From: a bacterium
GTDB lineage: Bacteria > Patescibacteriota > Saccharimonadia > CAILAD01 > JADZBC01
Direction of reading: 5' to 3'
Assembly: GCA_020852295.1 (NCBI GenBank)
Contig: JADZBC010000009.1
Coordinates: 71,081-104,627 of the forward strand
DNA: 33,547 nucleotides
Shown here: positions 1-9,074 of the stretch, piece after piece
How the letters are laid out: each line of letters opens with the position of its first letter
How positions within the stretch are numbered: position 1 is the first letter of the stretch
The notes under the pieces: generated by a model
The model's input: only the letters and a program-made list of their open reading frames with translations
What the model was told of the DNA's origin: nothing
Databases searched by the model: none
Translations under genes and position numbers: made by a program

Positions 1-1025
<1,025 letters not shown>

Positions 1026-1036
1026 TTATCTTCTAT

Positions 1037-1075
1037 ATTATACAGGGTGACGTGAAAGTGTTACACCTGTAGAAT
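1037..1075. promoter_or_regulatory. Overlapping divergent promoters between gmd and the ligase-like gene
   Basis: On the minus strand TATAAT (1042-1037) serves gmd. On the plus strand GTGACG (1047-1052), a 17-base spacer and TAGAAT (1070-1075) precede the ATG at 1082 by exactly six bases, so that mRNA is probably leaderless. The two promoters share sequence and may compete. Confidence 0.55.
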
Positions 1076-1081
1076 GGTCTT

Positions 1082-2428
1082 ATGAAAAAAAATTCTCGCG
1101 CAGCTCGGTTTAGCCAACTTTGGCGGTCAGATCTAGATCTAGCTCTGCTTTGTTTCCTATTCTTCTCACTGCCGTTCGAGCGCATTCCTTCGATCCAGGC
1201 TGGGCCAGTCACGCTTCGGCTCAGTCTTTTTGCGGGAGCAGCGGTGATACTGCGGACAGCCTACCTACTTGCGACACGTAAGTTACAGTTCAAGCTCGAC
1301 TTCCCGTCGGCACTACTCTTGGCATTTAGTATCTGGATAGCAGTTTTGTTACCCTTGAGCCTAAATTTGCAACGCGGTGCCATGGTGCTTATCTTTACAT
1401 TCTTTACCATTGCCGTGGCTTTCTCTATAAGGCAACTATATCGGCCGGAGCACCTGAAGCCTATCCTAAAGTCACTGGCGTTCTCGACTGCGATTGTGCT
1501 CGCTTTTTGCGGATACCAATATATCGGCAACCTTGTCGGATTGCCAAATTGGGCGACCGGACTACGTGAGCGGTACAGCTGGCAGGTGTTTGGTTTTCCG
1601 CGAATTCAGGGAATGTCACTTGAGCCACTGTATCTCGCATCTTTTCTTATCTTGCCATTTTCACTGCTATTTGCCTGGCTGGTCAACAAGCACAAAGCAG
1701 TACGTTCTTGGTACTTTGGCGCAGCCCTATTTGCCATTAGTTGTGCAATATTTATGACGGTGTCTCGCGGTGGCATTGTCGCGGCACTCGCCGCCGTTGG
1801 TGTAATCTCGGCGGTTTCGGTGCTGTGGCGGGTCGTTTCGTGGAAGAGACTTGCTGTTTCGGTTGGGCTAGTTCTGCTCGGATTTGCAGTGGGCTTTCTG
1901 ATTGTGTCGGTATTTAACAAGCTTCCAGAAAACCTGCGACTCACAAATGGCAAACGTGGCTCTGCGGCACTGACTAATCAGTTGACCAAGACGGGTCTTG
2001 AGACGGGCGGCGATGAACGCTCAAAGGTTAGGGGGTTAGCTACGAGCATTATCAAGAAGAGCCCTCGCAATTTCTTGATCGGCATTGGGCCGGGTCAGTT
2101 TGGTCCCTACGTCCAGCCCAACAAGCAGGGCGGAGATGGCTGGTGGATAGTAAATAATGAGCTGCTAGAGCTGTGGGTAGAGTATGGATTAATTGGCCTC
2201 ATGCTCATGGGCGCATTTTTGTTGGCGCTTTGTTTGAAACTACTTACCAGCATCAAGTCCGTGCGGACACAGGGCTTCGTAGCTATTGCATTACTAGCCT
2301 TTGTGGTTGCCGAGGTAATTCAGTATCAAACATTCTCGACTCTGTATATCATTCATATTTGGGCGGGGATTGGGTTGGGCTTAGGGATAGCTAGTCATGC
2401 TCCAGAGCTGCATGCCAAGAGGCAGTAA
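1082..2428 (+). CDS. O-antigen ligase / polymerase-like membrane protein (Wzy_C family)
   Basis: This is a polytopic inner-membrane protein of 448 residues with about ten to twelve hydrophobic segments, the layout of the WaaL/Wzy_C family. That family polymerises or ligates lipid-linked oligosaccharides outside the cytoplasmic membrane. The large soluble loop between the later membrane helices (roughly residues 285-345), with GIGPGQFGPYV followed by NNELLELWVEYGLIGL, matches the conserved periplasmic region of the family, where His or Glu/Asn residues face the active site. No Shine-Dalgarno is present; the -10 box TAGAAT lies six bases before the ATG. The next gene overlaps its 3' end, so the two are likely translated together. 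Whether it acts as ligase or polymerase cannot be told from sequence alone. Confidence 0.8.
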   Translation: MKKNSRAARFSQLWRSDLDLALLCFLFFSLPFERIPSIQAGPVTLRLSLFAGAAVILRTAYLLATRKLQFKLDFPSALLLAFSIWIAVLLPLSLNLQRGAMVLIFTFFTIAVAFSIRQLYRPEHLKPILKSLAFSTAIVLAFCGYQYIGNLVGLPNWATGLRERYSWQVFGFPRIQGMSLEPLYLASFLILPFSLLFAWLVNKHKAVRSWYFGAALFAISCAIFMTVSRGGIVAALAAVGVISAVSVLWRVVSWKRLAVSVGLVLLGFAVGFLIVSVFNKLPENLRLTNGKRGSAALTNQLTKTGLETGGDERSKVRGLATSIIKKSPRNFLIGIGPGQFGPYVQPNKQGGDGWWIVNNELLELWVEYGLIGLMLMGAFLLALCLKLLTSIKSVRTQGFVAIALLAFVVAEVIQYQTFSTLYIIHIWAGIGLGLGIASHAPELHAKRQ

Positions 2429-3875
2429 TTATCCACGAAAAATAAAGCACTCGATTAAGGTGAATACTTTGGCATATCTGCTAGTCTCGGTATTCGGCAT
2501 AGTATATATGATCTTCCTGTATTTCTCGTATCGGAAATTTATGTTTCCGGTACTTGATCTCGGTCTTTTTAACCGACACATGTGGAGCTTAGTTCATTTT
2601 GATTTTGGTCCCAATCCACTCAAGGGGTGGAACCTTTTGGGTGATCATGCCCACTTTTTCTTAGTCCTGTTGGCGCCACTTTATTGGCTCTATCAAAGTC
2701 CGGTGTTTCTTTTGTTTATACAGGCACTGGCAATCGTATTGAGTGCATGGCCAATTTACCTAGTAGCAAAACATTATTTAAAGAACAAAACCGTGGCCGC
2801 TCTCTGGCTAGTACCATACTTTACCTACTTTGGTTTTTGGTCTGCATTGGCATATCCATTTCACGATTCACCCGTGGCCGTACTGCCAATCGCCTGGGCT
2901 TTGTACTTTCTGTTGGTTACAAAAAATGACAAGCACCTATTGATGATCCTAGCGGCGTTGTTATTGGTTCGCGAGGACATGCCGTTGGTTGCTATTATGA
3001 TCGGTCTCTACCTCATCATTATCGATCGAAAGTACAAGCTAGGAAGTCTGGTGGTGGTAGTCGCGAGCCTATATTTCTGGTGGGTTACCCGATACTGGCT
3101 TCCGTTTGCTTCAAGGGGGGTTAGCTATCCTTACGAAGATACGGTTTTCGGAGCGAGCATGCTGGATGCGATCAAGGCAGCCTTTTTACAGCCGAAGGAA
3201 TTTGTCAAAAATATATTCTTACCAATCGACAAGACAAAGAGTATCGTATTTATGCTTGGATCATTTGGTGGATTGGCGATTATCGGAATTGAGATTTTGC
3301 TCCTACTCTCGCCTCTGTGGCTTGGGAGATTCCTGAGCACCCAGCCTTGGCGATGGTCTGTAGTCCAGCACTATTCAGCAAGCCAGGCGCCAATACTAAT
3401 AGTGGCCTCGATCTTGGGTCTTTCCAGGTTGAGTAAATTTATAGCTCAGTCCGTAAAAATAAAGATCAACAAGGTAATTATTGTGTACATTGGCCTCTTG
3501 CTGGCACTCGTGGGGACAGGATTGGTCTATAGCCGGCTGAGAGAACACTATGCTGGACGCTTGCTGAGACCAACTTTTTACGGGTTGGATCAATACGAGA
3601 AAAGCGCCCATGAGGCAATACAGCTTGTTCCAGAAGGCGCATCGGTTGGAGTCCAGTCTGCATTTCCACAATTAACATCACGCGAGAAGGTGTATAATGC
3701 ACCTCTTGATATAAGTAAGCTAAAACCGGATTTTATAATTCTGTCCGACAAGTTCGATCAGTGGCCATTTACAGGAGACCAGATATATAGATTCCGAGAT
3801 AGTGCAATTAGCGACTATGGATATAGATACAAGTACAACAAAAACAATGTTTGGTTACTGGAGAAAAGTGAATAG
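2397..3875 (+). CDS. DUF2079 family membrane protein, possible GT-C glycosyltransferase
   Basis: About 490 residues with many membrane helices. Near the N-terminus it has LDLGLFNRHMWSLVHF, then GDHAHFFLVLLAPLYWLY and FIQALAIVLSAWPIYLVAKH, which is the DUF2079 signature (Asp-Leu-Gly-x-Phe, Asp-His, Pro-Leu-Tyr, Gln-Ala). DUF2079 proteins are predicted GT-C-fold glycosyltransferases using lipid-linked sugar donors, with the first Asp and the Asp-His pair as likely active-site residues. A soluble C-terminal part follows the last helix. The start is uncertain: ATG 2397 overlaps the upstream gene by 32 bases, ATG 2412 by 17, and neither has a clear ribosome site. It forms a unit with the ligase-like gene and probably adds sugars outside the membrane. 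Confidence 0.8.
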   Translation: MLQSCMPRGSNYPRKIKHSIKVNTLAYLLVSVFGIVYMIFLYFSYRKFMFPVLDLGLFNRHMWSLVHFDFGPNPLKGWNLLGDHAHFFLVLLAPLYWLYQSPVFLLFIQALAIVLSAWPIYLVAKHYLKNKTVAALWLVPYFTYFGFWSALAYPFHDSPVAVLPIAWALYFLLVTKNDKHLLMILAALLLVREDMPLVAIMIGLYLIIIDRKYKLGSLVVVVASLYFWWVTRYWLPFASRGVSYPYEDTVFGASMLDAIKAAFLQPKEFVKNIFLPIDKTKSIVFMLGSFGGLAIIGIEILLLLSPLWLGRFLSTQPWRWSVVQHYSASQAPILIVASILGLSRLSKFIAQSVKIKINKVIIVYIGLLLALVGTGLVYSRLREHYAGRLLRPTFYGLDQYEKSAHEAIQLVPEGASVGVQSAFPQLTSREKVYNAPLDISKLKPDFIILSDKFDQWPFTGDQIYRFRDSAISDYGYRYKYNKNNVWLLEKSE

Positions 3876-3898
3876 GGTGGTGACCGTAGCCACCACCC
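3875..3898. terminator. Hairpin between convergent genes
   Basis: GGGTGGTG (3875-3882) pairs with CACCACCC (3891-3898) around an eight-base loop. It lies between convergent genes and could end transcription from both sides. No strong T-run follows on either strand, so it may be a weak or factor-assisted terminator. Confidence 0.5.
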
Positions 3899-3917
3899 AC
3901 ATCACCCTCCAAGATTG

Positions 3918-4964
3918 TTATCGCCCGGGCCAATTGTCGGGTGCGTAGGCCCAGCCCAGGTACGGATTGGTTGCCTGGAGCGCCGTCACGCCGTGTTGCC
4001 AGACGGGCAGCCGTTGACCGAGGAAGCCTTGGGTTGAGACCACTTGGCCGCTTCCGAGGCTGACACCGACATGCCCATAGCCACCGCCCCCGTCGTAGAA
4101 CACGAGCGCGCCAACTGGTGGGTTCGTGTCGGTATGGATCCGGCCGGCGTTGCGCTGCCACCAGTAATGCGCAATTGCACTCGGAAACTGCCCGCTTGTA
4201 CCGAAGGCCACCTCGACAAAGAATTCGCACTGGCCGGACCACGGACTGCCGGATTGATCGCTCCACGTCGGATCGGGGGAGTTCTTCTCAGCTACCGCCC
4301 AGTTGGCCGCGCGCTGGTTGCGCGGCGTTGTGCTCGTGAGTGGCTGCGTGGTAGTGCCGTTCCAGACGAGGCTCCCACCGATGAAGTCCTGGCGACTCAC
4401 GCCATTCCAGTTGTATTCATCGCTGGTGGGTGCACCAAGGCTGCTACTCATGCCACCGACTGTGCGGTAGTAGCGCCAGATGTCACCGCGGATGTTGTGG
4501 GTGCGACCAACCGCATCGCCGTAGATCATGATGTTCCAGCCGTAGTTGCCGCCGTTGAAGTCCTGCACCCAGGCGTTGCCCCAGCGGTGGCTGTCATTCT
4601 GCGGATAGCCATACCAGGAAACAGCTCCACCACCGAATCGTTCGATGAAGTGCTGCCAGGTCTTGCCGACCACCGGATGTGCGATACCGCGGCAGCCAGG
4701 CTGCATGATTGCTGAGCCGCCATAGCGCCCACCGCTGAAATCCTGGTTGCAGCCGGCGCCCCATGGATGAACGTCGTTGATAGCGCCGCCGATGAAGGTG
4801 CTGCCACCAATGCGGTTGTAGGCATCGGTGAAGTAGATGCTGCCACCAACCGTGGCGCCAGATCCGACACTTGCCGCTGAAGCAGGCGTCGTGAAGGTTA
4901 CGACGATGAACGTCACCATCAAAACAAAGAGTGGCCCGAAGGCCACCCTCTTGCGAGTACTCAT
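3918..4964 (-). CDS. Secreted CHAP-domain hydrolase with LGFP-like repeats
   Basis: A 348-residue exported protein. The start at 4964 (MSTRKRV) has AGGGGGTG just upstream and gives a signal peptide ending near residue 30 (PASA). Residues about 35-205 hold roughly three degenerate LGFP-type repeats, the clearest being SLGAPTSDEYNWNG followed by RQDFIGGSLVWN. A C-terminal CHAP domain follows, with likely nucleophile Cys246 (SGQCEFF) and His298 (GYGHVGV). CHAP domains are NlpC/P60-like amidases or endopeptidases that cut peptidoglycan. LGFP repeats are best known from mycolic-acid-containing Actinobacteria, where they bind the envelope. The gene is visibly more GC-rich than the neighbouring polysaccharide genes. 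It may remodel the cell's own wall or act on an actinobacterial host wall; the latter is inference. Confidence 0.82.
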   Translation of the reverse strand: MSTRKRVAFGPLFVLMVTFIVVTFTTPASAASVGSGATVGGSIYFTDAYNRIGGSTFIGGAINDVHPWGAGCNQDFSGGRYGGSAIMQPGCRGIAHPVVGKTWQHFIERFGGGAVSWYGYPQNDSHRWGNAWVQDFNGGNYGWNIMIYGDAVGRTHNIRGDIWRYYRTVGGMSSSLGAPTSDEYNWNGVSRQDFIGGSLVWNGTTTQPLTSTTPRNQRAANWAVAEKNSPDPTWSDQSGSPWSGQCEFFVEVAFGTSGQFPSAIAHYWWQRNAGRIHTDTNPPVGALVFYDGGGGYGHVGVSLGSGQVVSTQGFLGQRLPVWQHGVTALQATNPYLGWAYAPDNWPGR

Positions 4965-5063
4965 TTGCACCCCCTTGGTTGTGAACGGAAACGAGTACAA
5001 TTGCTACATTAGAAAAAAACAAAAATCAGGTCAAGCATGTCCGTGATCAGGAGGGAAGTGCGG

Positions 5064-5069
5064 TATAAT
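5064..5069 (+). promoter_or_regulatory. -10 box of the GT4 glycosyltransferase
   Basis: A perfect TATAAT sits seven bases before the ATG at 5077. It overlaps an upstream in-frame ATG at 5068, which therefore cannot be the start on this transcript. The mRNA is probably leaderless. No clear -35 box is visible. Confidence 0.55.
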
Positions 5070-5076
5070 GAAAGGC

Positions 5077-6201
5077 ATGAAAATAGTTATTGATGGACGA
5101 TGGGTCAAACAAACAGGGATTGGCCGCTATGTCGAACGAACCACTGAAGAGCTACTTAAGCTAGACAAGCAGAACGATTATGTCTTTCTAATTCGTGACA
5201 AAGAGCGCAAGAAATACAGCCTTGATTCGTACAAAAACGTCAAAATGGTAACTGCAAACTACCGTTGGTTTACGTTTGGCGAGCAACTAGGCTTGCTTAA
5301 AATAATCAACAGCCTAAAGCCTGATTTGGTGCACTTCCCAAACTTTGCCTACCCAGTGCTCTATACGAGAAAGTTCGTACTAACTGTTCATGACCTCACT
5401 CTGTTTGAGTACAAGACCATCAATAGTAGCCGTAATACACGGCTCGTTTACGAGATCAAACACTTGGCGATGCGTTTCGCGTTTTGGATGGGGGCACATA
5501 GGGCAAAGTTCGTAATAGTACCGACGGAGTTTGTAAAGAGGCAGATCGTTAAAAAATATCGACTCAATCCCGAGAGGGTGTGCGTCACGCACGAAGCATC
5601 TGATGGTCGACTGGCCGCTACTGGCAAAATTGATCTCAAGAAGTTTTCGATTACCAAGCCATTCCTGCTCTGTGTTGGTAACGCCTACCCACACAAAAAC
5701 CTCGAGCGACTGGTCGAGGCCTTCGCCAAGATCGTCGATGAGCACAAGCTCGATATTCAGCTCGTCATCGCGGGCAAAAAAGATGTGTTTCATGAGCGCG
5801 TCGAAGCTGAAGTCGTCAAAGACAAGCTAGAGGACCGGGTAGTCTTCACTGATTACGTAACTGATGCAGAGCTGGCTGGTCTGTATGAAAAAGCCGAGCT
5901 CTATGTCTTTCCATCGCTCTCCGAGGGTTTTGGTTTGCCTGGCCTTGAGGCTATGGCATATCGCCTACCAGTCGTCAGCTCAAATGCTACTTGTCTACCG
6001 GAAGTCTACGGTAATGCAGCCGAATACTTTGATCCGCTGAGTGTGGATGATATGGCAAGCGTCATTGCAAAGCTCTATAGCGATAAAAAACGTCAAGCCG
6101 AGCTCATCAAGAACGGCAAAGAACAGATCAAGAAGTTTAGCTGGGAAGAAACTGCCCGCAAGACCCTAGCTGTGTACAAAAAAGTACTTGGCCAAGACTA
6201 G
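5077..6201 (+). CDS. GT4 family glycosyltransferase
   Basis: A 374-residue cytoplasmic GT-B enzyme that moves a sugar from a nucleotide-sugar donor to a growing glycan, probably a lipid-linked surface polysaccharide. The N-terminal domain starts MKIVIDGRWVKQTGIGRY. The C-terminal donor domain contains FLLCVGNAYPHKNLERL, VVFTDYVTDAEL and the retaining GT4 motif SEGFGLPGLEAMA with its two glutamates seven residues apart, then PVVSSN. GT4 members in similar clusters are often mannosyl- or rhamnosyltransferases; a mannose-related donor would fit gmd nearby but is not shown. The start 5077 was preferred over 5068 because the latter lies within the -10 box. Its end overlaps the convergent glycoside hydrolase by four bases. 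Confidence 0.9.
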   Translation: MKIVIDGRWVKQTGIGRYVERTTEELLKLDKQNDYVFLIRDKERKKYSLDSYKNVKMVTANYRWFTFGEQLGLLKIINSLKPDLVHFPNFAYPVLYTRKFVLTVHDLTLFEYKTINSSRNTRLVYEIKHLAMRFAFWMGAHRAKFVIVPTEFVKRQIVKKYRLNPERVCVTHEASDGRLAATGKIDLKKFSITKPFLLCVGNAYPHKNLERLVEAFAKIVDEHKLDIQLVIAGKKDVFHERVEAEVVKDKLEDRVVFTDYVTDAELAGLYEKAELYVFPSLSEGFGLPGLEAMAYRLPVVSSNATCLPEVYGNAAEYFDPLSVDDMASVIAKLYSDKKRQAELIKNGKEQIKKFSWEETARKTLAVYKKVLGQD

Positions 6202-7241
6202 ACCCGGCCGTCAACCATGAATTGTTTTACGCGGTCCCACATCTGTGGTTGCTTTTCGCGTGTTTTGAGGAAGTACCACCACTCGGCGCCCCAAAGGTCG
6301 TAGCGTTTTATTTTGGTGTCCCGGACATAGCGGATATTGTCATCAAAAAGGGCGGGCGACATAGTGCGTTCGGTCTCTTCAAAGAAAAGAAACTCATTAC
6401 CAGTGCGTCCCCATGCCTCGGCTTGCAGCTCATGGACCTTGATTTGGTTACCGGTGAAGAGGCTGATCATGGCAGCTTTCCACCAGGCGTGCAGGCCGGG
6501 CTGCGGATAGGTCCAGTAGCCCTTGTGCTCGACATAGACGTGGCGGTACATCGAGAAGCCAAACCAGTCAGCAAACGGCCCCCATATCGGCATGCCGAAC
6601 TGGTCACTTTGCGTGAATACGACAGGGGTTTTTAGATCAGCAGCCCTTACGGTAGCGAGCTCATCGCGCAACATGTCGCGATTGAGGTTCTTGCCTGGGC
6701 AGCGGCCATAGCTACGGAGCAAGAACTCGTTTTCAAGTTGCCACGCTTCAAGGGCGGGGTGTCCTTTGTAGTGCTGTACGATCGCTTGCAGCATGATGGG
6801 CACACGCTCGCGAACCTGACTGTAGTCATTGCGATCGAGCCAGCCAGGGTAGTAGCACTCAGGCCAGCGCGGCACTTTTTGGCCGATCGTCAGCGTAACT
6901 TTTGCGCCCCGTTTGGCAGCTTCGGACATCATCCAGTCGGTTTCGGCAAAATCAAATTGGCCTTTCTGTGGCTCAATACGGTCCCAGTAGGCAATTAGCC
7001 GAAAGTGCCGAAACTTAAGGTCGTCGAGTATGGCTAGATAGTTCTCCTTCCAGTCGAGTCCATAGCGCTCGGACTGTAGCTGCGAGAAGGTGATACCAAC
7101 TACCTCAGGGTCTTTGGCGGTGCGGGCTGCATACCACCACATACAAATAGCGCTAAATAGAAGGAATAATCCGAGTGACCCTAGCGCCATAAATCCCCAG
7201 CGGCGAATCTTTTGCTTTTTGGTTCGCTGCTGTTTTTTCAT
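6198..7241 (-). CDS. Membrane-anchored glycoside hydrolase, clan GH-A-like
   Basis: A 347-residue protein with a lysine/arginine-rich N-terminus, one membrane helix at about residues 17-38 and an extracytoplasmic TIM-barrel-like domain. The probable acid/base is Glu172 in WQLENEF, the Asn-Glu pair typical of clan GH-A at the end of strand 4. The probable nucleophile is Glu275 in ELQAEAWG. The W-D-x-x-E and F-D-F-A-E-T-D segments resemble GH5/GH42-type barrels. The substrate is unknown; with glycan assembly genes around it, it may trim surface polysaccharide. The ATG overlaps the TGA of the small upstream gene (ATGA), so translation is probably coupled. I cannot assign a GH family number with certainty. 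Confidence 0.75.
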   Translation of the reverse strand: MKKQQRTKKQKIRRWGFMALGSLGLFLLFSAICMWWYAARTAKDPEVVGITFSQLQSERYGLDWKENYLAILDDLKFRHFRLIAYWDRIEPQKGQFDFAETDWMMSEAAKRGAKVTLTIGQKVPRWPECYYPGWLDRNDYSQVRERVPIMLQAIVQHYKGHPALEAWQLENEFLLRSYGRCPGKNLNRDMLRDELATVRAADLKTPVVFTQSDQFGMPIWGPFADWFGFSMYRHVYVEHKGYWTYPQPGLHAWWKAAMISLFTGNQIKVHELQAEAWGRTGNEFLFFEETERTMSPALFDDNIRYVRDTKIKRYDLWGAEWWYFLKTREKQPQMWDRVKQFMVDGRV

Positions 7242-7408
7242 CGGCGAATCATTAGGATTATAGCCCCAGCGGCAAGTATTAAGATGGCTAGCAAGATGAG
7301 TCCGAGTCGATTCTTTTTAGTAGTGAGTGCAGCTCCGGCATTTTTGATGCGCGTGCGAGCCGGTGGTAGGGTGCTGGTCTCGTATTTTTTGAGTGGATCT
7401 TGGGCCAT
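7238..7408 (-). CDS. Small single-pass membrane protein, 56 aa
   Basis: This short reading frame begins MAQDPLKKYETSTLPPARTR, then has a basic stretch (TTKKNR) and a single hydrophobic helix from about residue 35 to 54, ending MIRR. No family is recognised. Two things argue that it is real. Its ATG lies exactly six bases after a TACAAT -10 box, as at other leaderless genes here, and its TGA overlaps the ATG of the glycoside hydrolase. It is probably the first gene of a two-gene operon. The charge pattern suggests a cytoplasmic N-terminus. Confidence 0.65.
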   Translation of the reverse strand: MAQDPLKKYETSTLPPARTRIKNAGAALTTKKNRLGLILLAILILAAGAIILMIRR

Positions 7409-7414
7409 GACAAT

Positions 7415-7420
7415 ATTGTA
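7415..7420 (-). promoter_or_regulatory. -10 box of the small membrane protein/hydrolase operon
   Basis: TACAAT on the minus strand lies six bases before the ATG at 7408, implying a leaderless transcript. It sits back to back with the tRNA promoter at 7430-7458. Confidence 0.55.
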
Positions 7421-7429
7421 TCATCCGGA

Positions 7430-7458
7430 TTGATTTTGTACCTGTAAATGCGTATAAT
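7430..7458 (+). promoter_or_regulatory. Promoter of tRNA-Asn
   Basis: TTGATT (7430-7435), a 17-base spacer and a perfect TATAAT (7453-7458) precede the mature tRNA start by 11 bases. This is a near-consensus vegetative promoter. Confidence 0.8.
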
Positions 7459-7469
7459 CATCCAAGTAA

Positions 7470-7544
7470 TCCGGCGTAGCTCAGTGGTAGAGCAGCGCGC
7501 TGTTAACGCGTTGGTCGTCAGTTCGAATCTGACCGCCGGAGCCA
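7470..7544 (+). tRNA. tRNA-Asn (anticodon GTT)
   Basis: The acceptor stem TCCGGCG (7470-7476) pairs with CGCCGGA (7534-7540), followed by G and an encoded CCA (7542-7544). The D-arm TAGCTCAGTGGTAGAGC, the anticodon stem GCGCG/CGCGT around loop CTGTTAA, and the T-arm with GTTCGAATC are all present. Anticodon GTT reads Asn codons. The 3' end forms the left attachment site of the integrated element, and the last codons of the element's recombinase are read from its antisense strand. Confidence 0.96.
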
Positions 7545-9020
7545 AGATTGATTTTGAGAACACTCTGAGATTACATCAAAGGGTGTTTTTAGATTGAAAA
7601 CGAGCTTTTTGTCGTCTAAAACAAGGTTCGAAAGTAAGAACCTCAAAAGTTTGGACTTTAGTGCCGCTTTCGAACTTTTGAATAGCTGTGGTGCCTTTGT
7701 AGCTATCTCTAACAGGTAGGAACTGGTCAAAAGGAAGCTTTTATCATCGTGGGTTAAGCTAACAAGCTGTTCGTCTAATTGTTCCTGTCTGGCCTTAAGG
7801 TCTTTGACGTATTCGTCATAGTTATTGAGAGTAATACGCCCGTCGAGTCGGTCTTCGTAAAGCAGCTGCAACTTAATCTTGATAGAGTCATATTCTTTGC
7901 GTGTTTGAGTTATGGCATTTGTGTAGTAGAGTTGCTGGTTTTCGTGATGGTTGCGAAGCTCATCAATCACAAAATTAACAATATCTTCATTCATTTCCAA
8001 ACTGCTGATTACCTCGGCGACTTGTGGCACCAAGTCTTTTTCTTTAGTGTGCGGTTGGTTACACGAACCCTTGCCCTTGCTACACTGCATATAGACGTTA
8101 CCTTTTGCCGTATAAGACGATATGCTACAACCGCAACTTCCACATTTGAGCAGACCATTGAATGTATAGTCAGTCTTTTGCGTTTTCGACTTATTTACTG
8201 ACCTTTCATCGTTGACGGCTTGAACGTTATCCCACATTTTGCGGCTGATAAGCGGCTCGTATCTATGAGGATAAAGTTTGCCGCTATATCGCATCTTTCC
8301 ATAGTAGAAAGGGTTTTTAATGATTTGCTCAATTGTGCTTTGGCCGATTGGTTTTTGGCTTGCTGTATTATTACGTAAGCCATCTTCTTTAAGTTGAGCT
8401 GCAATTGCTCTAAACGGCTTGCCAAGCAACCGCAGTTCAAAAATCCGCACAATATACTTGAAACGCTCAGGGTCTTTAATGACAGTCGTTTCTTTATCAC
8501 TTATGCGGTGATTTAGGTATCCAATAGGTGCTTTACCTGGCCACTCGCCATCATTTAGCTTTTGCTCGAAACGACGCTTCACATTGTCGCTGATGGCATT
8601 AGAGTAGTAGCCGCCTAGTGCAACGCCAATATCCAGCCTGAATAAGTCAGCCGCAGGTGAGTTTTTATGAATGAACAAGTTGTCGTGAGGGAAGTGCAGT
8701 TCAATCAAATCCTTTTTGCGTTGGCTGTCTAAGAAGCTTTTTTCTTCTGAATTACTGTCACGACTAAATCGGTCAATCTTATCAAAAACAACTATAACTT
8801 TGCCCTCAGCCTTTCGGAGTGGCTCAATTACCTGCGTTCTAAACTTTATCCTCACATCACTTTTAAATGCCGTTTCGTCAAACTCGATATACTTGAAGTC
8901 TCGACCTTCTGTCCATTCTTTACTGTCGGCATAATCAAATAGCCGCTTCTTTTGAGCTGGTAATGCTTTCTTCTGCTCTGGGTCAGATACCCTTGCGATT
9001 AGGAGTGCCTTGATTTTCAT
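7518..9020 (-). CDS. Large serine recombinase (integrase)
   Basis: This 500-residue site-specific recombinase cuts and rejoins DNA through a phosphoserine intermediate and is the likely integrase of the element. The N-terminal resolvase domain has nucleophile Ser12 in LIARVSDPEQ and the FDKIDRFSRD motif. The Recombinase domain (about 160-290) includes GKAPIGY and IIKNPFYYG. A zinc ribbon follows with CGSCGC and CSKGKGSC cysteines, and then a coiled-coil region. I chose ATG 9020 because AAAGGAAA lies about seven bases upstream. The last five residues (RSDSN) come from tRNA-Asn antisense sequence beyond the attachment core. The natural 43-residue tail appears at 15858-15990 and would rejoin in the circular form, giving 538 residues. 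It is the last gene of the leftward operon. Confidence 0.93.
   Translation of the reverse strand: MKIKALLIARVSDPEQKKALPAQKKRLFDYADSKEWTEGRDFKYIEFDETAFKSDVRIKFRTQVIEPLRKAEGKVIVVFDKIDRFSRDSNSEEKSFLDSQRKKDLIELHFPHDNLFIHKNSPAADLFRLDIGVALGGYYSNAISDNVKRRFEQKLNDGEWPGKAPIGYLNHRISDKETTVIKDPERFKYIVRIFELRLLGKPFRAIAAQLKEDGLRNNTASQKPIGQSTIEQIIKNPFYYGKMRYSGKLYPHRYEPLISRKMWDNVQAVNDERSVNKSKTQKTDYTFNGLLKCGSCGCSISSYTAKGNVYMQCSKGKGSCNQPHTKEKDLVPQVAEVISSLEMNEDIVNFVIDELRNHHENQQLYYTNAITQTRKEYDSIKIKLQLLYEDRLDGRITLNNYDEYVKDLKARQEQLDEQLVSLTHDDKSFLLTSSYLLEIATKAPQLFKSSKAALKSKLLRFLLSNLVLDDKKLVFNLKTPFDVISECSQNQSWLRRSDSN
7537..7545 (+). repeat. attL core, 9-base direct repeat
   Basis: CGGAGCCAA covers the last acceptor-stem bases, discriminator and CCA of tRNA-Asn. 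The same nine bases in the same orientation occur at 15991-15999. Together they frame the integrated element. Confidence 0.75.
7559..7591 (+). terminator. Replacement terminator for tRNA-Asn supplied by the element
   Basis: AACACTCT (7559-7566) pairs with AGGGTGTT (7580-7587), one G-T pair included, around a 13-base loop, and T residues follow. It lies inside the recombinase coding region, antisense to it. It could end tRNA transcripts now that the original terminator sits at 16011. Confidence 0.45.
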
Positions 9021-9074
9021 CTTATAGTTTCCTTTCTCTTGAATTATATAACATTTACTAACAATTGATAACAA

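Noticed and set aside
4044-4715. Long plus-strand frame across the CHAP gene
   Set aside because: It is a shadow of the GC-rich CHAP/LGFP gene on the other strand, which has signal peptide, motifs and a ribosome site.
7288-7563. Open frame antisense to tRNA-Asn, containing RFELTTNALTARC
   Set aside because: This is the familiar spurious translation of a tRNA antisense strand; it lacks a ribosome site and overlaps the tRNA promoter.
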